Assembly: GCA_044226845.1 (NCBI GenBank)
Contig: JBGAGG010000015.1
Span: 1 to 64,000, forward strand
Source of the DNA: JAFDZO01 sp044226845
GTDB taxonomy: Bacteria > Bacteroidota > Ignavibacteria > Tepidaquicellales > Tepidaquicellaceae
Length of the DNA: 64,000 nt
Direction of reading: 5' to 3'
The translations under genes were made by a program, and so were the position numbers. A model generated the notes under the pieces. That model made no database searches, had not been told where the DNA came from, and worked only from the letters and a program-made list of their open reading frames with translations. How positions within the stretch are numbered: the first letter of the stretch is position 1; each line of letters starts with the position of its first letter. Positions 60,554 through 64,000 of this stretch are shown one piece after another.

Positions 60554-61780
60554 TTATAAATGTTCGTACTCTTTTTTCAATAATTCATACTGTTCTGTTT
60601 GGCTAAATTCTTCTAGAATTGGCCACTCTTCAATTTCATCAAACGATATATTCCCCATACTGTCTGATTTTGGATCTGGCAATAAATTTTTCAGTATTCT
60701 TTTAGAATCATCAAACTTTCTTAACAAGACAAATTTTAGAAATTTGTAACGTAAATGAAGCTTAGAAGTATTCCAATTATTAACATCAGTAGTAATTTCA
60801 TGGCCTAATTTTAGTTTAGCCCAAAACCTATTGCAAATAAACATAGCTGTACCCTCATCTTCCGACAATTTACATTGAATATTAACTTCTTTCACGAAAA
60901 TTAATGCAAAATTGGTGAAATGTTCAGCTTTATGCCAAGATTTTTCAGTTAGTAAAATTTTTGAAAAATATATTAAACTTTTAATTAAATCTTTTCTATG
61001 ATTAAGTCCCGTAGAACTTTCAAACCATTTTGTAAAACCTAATTCAAGACCGACTAATGCTAAATTATGGTTATAATTTTGTGCATTCTTAAAATATTGT
61101 TTAAGGGAAGGTGAGTAATTCAGTTCTTGCATAATACTTTTTCTTGAATTTAGAATATTAGATATACTTTCTAACTTAGAATCAAAATCTCTATCAAATT
61201 GAAGTAAGGTGTTAGTTTTTAATTTATTTATTTTTTCATTTGTTGATATTTTATAAATAGTTGAATCATTAAAAGAAATAGTGAATAACTCACTTATAAA
61301 ATCTTCAAATTCGTCGGTGGATATAATAATGTTATCTTTAATTCGTAGGAGTGTTGGGTCAGGAACAAGAGTTAATCGGCTAAGTTCTACAAGTTTATCC
61401 CATGCTAAAGTAAATGTGGAAAATGACCCTACAATTTTTAAAACATCTCTATTTAACCATTGTTTTAAAATTGCGATATTTCTAGGAGTATTTGGCATCG
61501 GCCTATCTAGTCTGGACAAAATCTCCTTTTTATATTCATTTAAAGCAAACAACGTATCTTTTGTAGGTACAATATTCTGTCCTTGAGTTTCATTATCGTT
61601 TAATATAATTACTTTTCTTTCTTCATCTAATTCTGTCCGTTCCAAGCTTTCAATTAGCTTCGAAAGTCTCGATGGAATTTTTTCCACATCTTCAATATGT
61701 CTAATCAATTCTCCTTGATAATAATTTGTAATTTCAAGATATTTATCAATTAAATTATTAAATTTTATTTGGTTGGGCAT
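60554..61780 (-). CDS. Unrecognised 408-residue helical protein
   Basis: No known domain is recognised. The protein is mostly alpha-helical, without signal peptide or membrane segment, and resembles a repeat-like helical scaffold in its C-terminal half (WHKAEHFTNFALIFVKEV, LHLRYKFLKFVLLRK). Its ATG at 61780 lies 23 bases inside the radical SAM gene, so expression is coupled to that gene. A partner or substrate-binding protein of the radical SAM enzyme is possible. It is the last gene of the operon that begins beyond the right edge. Confidence 0.6.
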   Translation of the reverse strand: MPNQIKFNNLIDKYLEITNYYQGELIRHIEDVEKIPSRLSKLIESLERTELDEERKVIILNDNETQGQNIVPTKDTLFALNEYKKEILSRLDRPMPNTPRNIAILKQWLNRDVLKIVGSFSTFTLAWDKLVELSRLTLVPDPTLLRIKDNIIISTDEFEDFISELFTISFNDSTIYKISTNEKINKLKTNTLLQFDRDFDSKLESISNILNSRKSIMQELNYSPSLKQYFKNAQNYNHNLALVGLELGFTKWFESSTGLNHRKDLIKSLIYFSKILLTEKSWHKAEHFTNFALIFVKEVNIQCKLSEDEGTAMFICNRFWAKLKLGHEITTDVNNWNTSKLHLRYKFLKFVLLRKFDDSKRILKNLLPDPKSDSMGNISFDEIEEWPILEEFSQTEQYELLKKEYEHL

Positions 61781-62618
61781 TTTTATTTCTGTTCAATAAT
61801 TTATACAATTTTTTGCTTTCATTAAATATTTGAATGTTATTTTTTTTAGCTATCCTGTAAATGAACTCTAATTTGTCTTTAGACGGTACCAATGAATGCC
61901 AAGATTCTGAATCCGAAACATTAAATAATAATTTTCCTGTTAAAACTGTTCTTTCATCAGGTTTTAATTGTGTGCTAGCAGGATCATAATAGTAGGGAGA
62001 TATTAAACAATATGAAGTATATTTTGAAGCCCAAGTGATGATTTTCTCATAATCGTCAAGAGGTACTTGTGGTAAAAGAGGTCTCATGGATAAAATGGGC
62101 AACCAACCTGCATTTTTAAAATTCTTCAATTGCTGAATTCTTTCACTTGGTGGTCGAATAGGTCGTGGTTCTAAATTTGGACAAGTTAATTGACATATAC
62201 TAGTACAAGAAATAGCTAAGTTTCCATTTTGAATAATTCTATTTGATATTGTTGAAAGACTATTTAGTTCTTTTTCATTGAATACAAATCTTGTGGTGAA
62301 CAAAATATCTTTTTTTAAAAAAGAGATTGCATTTAATAATTCAATACCTTTAGCTGTTCTTGGTTTAGCAAATGAGTCAGTATCACCACTAATATAAATT
62401 ATATCAATTAGTTCACTATTATTTTCTAACCAACTTATGGTTTTACTTAAGTCCCAATTGGTATATCTTTGATAATTTTCGCTTTTCACATAACAGAACG
62501 GACATTTAAAAGAGCAATGATTTTTATCTGTTAAAGGACCTATAGATATCATTGCTCTTCGATTTTTTAAAAGAAAAGGATTTTTATTTGGGATAAAATT
62601 ATTTTCAGAAATTTTCAA
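61758..62618 (-). CDS. Radical SAM enzyme
   Basis: The 286-residue protein has the CxxxCxxC cluster motif HCSFKCPFCYV (C35, C39, C42), which binds the 4Fe-4S cluster that cleaves SAM. Downstream are IIYISGDTDSFA (GGE-like motif region) and a TIM-barrel pattern with ISCTSIC and ILSMRPLLPQVPLDDYEKI, as in COG1533/SplB-like members. No SPASM Cys cluster is seen, although C164 and C168 (CQLTCPN) form a second pair. The substrate is unknown. Its start overlaps the PNPOx-like gene by 14 bases. Confidence 0.85.
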   Translation of the reverse strand: MKISENNFIPNKNPFLLKNRRAMISIGPLTDKNHCSFKCPFCYVKSENYQRYTNWDLSKTISWLENNSELIDIIYISGDTDSFAKPRTAKGIELLNAISFLKKDILFTTRFVFNEKELNSLSTISNRIIQNGNLAISCTSICQLTCPNLEPRPIRPPSERIQQLKNFKNAGWLPILSMRPLLPQVPLDDYEKIITWASKYTSYCLISPYYYDPASTQLKPDERTVLTGKLLFNVSDSESWHSLVPSKDKLEFIYRIAKKNNIQIFNESKKLYKLLNRNKNAQPNKI

Positions 62619-63096
62619 AATTTAGCATAGTATTATTTGTACTTTTATCTTCATCGATAATTTTGAATTTTGTTACTTTTATTTGGTAAAAAGTGGACTG
62701 TATTGCTTTGGAGCATAGGTCATCTATTGTAGGGAGTTTATCACTTGCGCCTTTAAATTTTGCGCAATATAAATCAACCGCATCTTTCATAATATTTGTA
62801 TTTTTAATAATTGAAGCTATTCCATTAATTTGTACTCCATATTTTGTTTCATAATTAGACTCATGTGAATAAATTGAAAGAGATACAGAATTAAAATTAC
62901 TTATGTTTTTTGAATGCGAACTTGTTGTCCTACTCTTAAAATAAATTGCATCTCCATTAAACACGTAAAAAACTATTGCAATTTCTGGTATATCAGTTCC
63001 TTGAGATGCGAGTGAAGCAATAAAATGATTTTGTAAAAAATCACGAATTTCAATTTTACGATCTTCATTCCGAAATGTTTTGATTATTCTAATCAT
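62605..63096 (-). CDS. Pyridoxamine 5'-phosphate oxidase-like flavoprotein
   Basis: The 163 residues fit the FMN-binding split barrel: HFIASLASQGTDIPEIAIVFYVFNGDAIYF, with SRTTSSHSKNI at the FMN phosphate site, VSLSIY, and VQINGIASIIKN. The C-terminus is extended by polar residues. Known for the family: oxidation of pyridoxamine phosphate or reduction of varied small molecules. It lies 8 bases after the oxidoreductase gene, so both act in one pathway with the radical SAM enzyme, presumably making or modifying a small molecule. Confidence 0.75.
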   Translation of the reverse strand: MIRIIKTFRNEDRKIEIRDFLQNHFIASLASQGTDIPEIAIVFYVFNGDAIYFKSRTTSSHSKNISNFNSVSLSIYSHESNYETKYGVQINGIASIIKNTNIMKDAVDLYCAKFKGASDKLPTIDDLCSKAIQSTFYQIKVTKFKIIDEDKSTNNTMLNFENF

Positions 63097-63104
63097 TTTA
63101 AATT

Positions 63105-64000
63105 TTAGTTTAAAATTGTATGAACATTTAAAATATTATTTAAAGAAGCTAAAGAACTTGGTTCAATATTCTTCTTATTAGATAAATTTGTAAAATGTAT
63201 CTCGAGTATTTGTTTCAAATAATTTTTCATAGCAATTCTAAATAGAGATTTTTCTTCACCTTGGTGTTCCCAAATAATAGAAACAGTTCTTTCTCCATAA
63301 TAAAGGCATTTACCAATCCCATCTTTAAACTCAAACAGTATTCTACCTTTAGTTCCAATAATTTCAATATTAAAACTGCGAGGACCGTAGGATATTGAGG
63401 AAGTGGTAAGGAAAATTTCAGTAGCATTAAACTTCATGTTTAAGGTACAAGAATGTTTCAAAAATTTGTTGTTGTGAGGTTTACTCCAAATAATTTCATT
63501 GATTGAATTTAAATTTAAGAAGTATAGAACTAAATCTACCAAATGAGTTAACATACTAAGTTTCTGACCACCACCCAATTCCAAATTGAAATACCAAGAA
63601 GGATCTTTATCATTAAAAGCAGAAGATCTTTCATCTATTTGAATAAAAACTGTTTCCCCTATATCATTTATTATTAAATTTTTTAAATGTTGAAAAATTT
63701 CAAGACCTCTTAATTGAAAATTAATTATAGTTTTATTTCTATACAATATTTTACTGATATTTAGACATTCCATGAAATTTTTACCAACTGGTTTCTCAAA
63801 AACTATTATCGCGTTTGTATTTATTAGTTCTTTTGCATATTCTAATTGTTTGTATGGTGGAACTCCTAAAAAAATTAAATTAGGCTTCCACAGGCTAAGT
63901 GATTCGTATATATTTGAACTATAAAAGCCAAATGTTGAGTTAGTTTTTAAATTAGTAACATCAATATCCCTAGTAAGTATACCTATTTGTCTACTGTCAA
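63105..64000 (-). CDS. Gfo/Idh/MocA-type oxidoreductase, N-terminus beyond the window
   Basis: The frame is open from 63105 to the window edge (about 298 codons) and has no start within it; the ATG at 63773 is internal. Upstream of that ATG the frame reads FLGVPPYKQLEYAKELI and IIVFEKPVGKN, the EKP motif with the catalytic Lys of the Gfo/Idh/MocA family. Further on are GGGQKLSMLTHLVDLVLYF, in which His is the usual proton donor region, and GTKGRILFEFKDG. The missing N-terminus would hold the GxGxxG NAD(P) site. It is probably the first or second gene of the operon. Confidence 0.8.
   Translation of the reverse strand, partial: DSRQIGILTRDIDVTNLKTNSTFGFYSSNIYESLSLWKPNLIFLGVPPYKQLEYAKELINTNAIIVFEKPVGKNFMECLNISKILYRNKTIINFQLRGLEIFQHLKNLIINDIGETVFIQIDERSSAFNDKDPSWYFNLELGGGQKLSMLTHLVDLVLYFLNLNSINEIIWSKPHNNKFLKHSCTLNMKFNATEIFLTTSSISYGPRSFNIEIIGTKGRILFEFKDGIGKCLYYGERTVSIIWEHQGEEKSLFRIAMKNYLKQILEIHFTNLSNKKNIEPSSLASLNNILNVHTILN

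Overview
The window looks like chromosomal DNA of an AT-rich member of the Bacteroidota/Ignavibacteriota (FCB) group. The gene at the left edge ends in a type IX secretion (T9SS) sorting domain with an NPFNP-type linker, typical of Ignavibacteria and relatives. A broken T9SS sorting domain lies near 13.8 kb, and most genes lack a clear Shine-Dalgarno site. The taxon is inferred from protein style, not from a marker gene.

Layout. (1) 1-3793 is ordinary chromosome: a secreted T9SS protein, a MltD-like lytic transglycosylase lipoprotein and a tRNA-Thr(UGU). (2) At the tRNA 3' end sit a tyrosine integrase and an excisionase-like gene, the left end of a genomic island whose right end I could not find. 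Its first part (3.8-12.4 kb) carries a GHKL ATPase interrupted by an in-frame TGA, a ClpP-fold protein that has lost its catalytic Ser and His, rep-like winged-helix genes on the plus strand, a repeat array and a strongly folded RNA-like element. (3) 12.4-13.9 kb holds small YCF48-type secreted proteins and a collapsed T9SS gene. (4) 13.9-28.0 kb is one compact minus-strand run of ten genes: PLD-SNF2 helicase, Eco57I-like methyltransferase, two membrane-anchored coiled-coil proteins, a DUF3883 protein, two PD-(D/E)XK nucleases, a tiny membrane protein and a UvrD-like helicase. I read it as a restriction-type defence operon. (5) 28.1-33.5 kb holds DUF2958 and a ubiquitin-like cassette (JAB peptidase, E1, E2-like, Ub-like) plus three tandem paralogous acidic proteins. 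A SET-domain gene, a membrane protein and a second integrase follow.

(6) 36.2-54.3 kb is a dense conflict island built around TIR and TIR-like domains. It has two paralogous TIR-NB-ARC-TPR proteins; a four-gene cassette of two dCTP-deaminase-like proteins, an HD-TIR fusion and a ThiL-like kinase; a TIR-transmembrane-coiled-coil protein; a deoxyribosyltransferase-like/TPR protein, a SLOG-like protein and a patatin; and a TIR-P-loop ATPase split by a frameshift in a run of eight A. (7) 54.3-59.7 kb holds a patatin remnant, a beta-helix protein, a very large patatin with membrane helices, a GH25 lysozyme and a small membrane protein. (8) 60.5-64.0 kb is an overlapping operon: an oxidoreductase (cut by the window edge), a PNPOx-like flavoprotein, a radical SAM enzyme and an unknown protein.

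The best candidate for an undescribed system is the cassette at 42279-46302. It joins nucleotide-pool enzymes to a TIR effector. The two deaminase paralogs have lost different active-site residues, and the HD domain has lost most metal ligands, which suggests nucleotide sensing rather than simple catalysis. Several genes are interrupted by single-base events (TGA at 6832, T-run near 32855, A-run near 53055); sequencing error, real decay and recoding cannot be told apart here.
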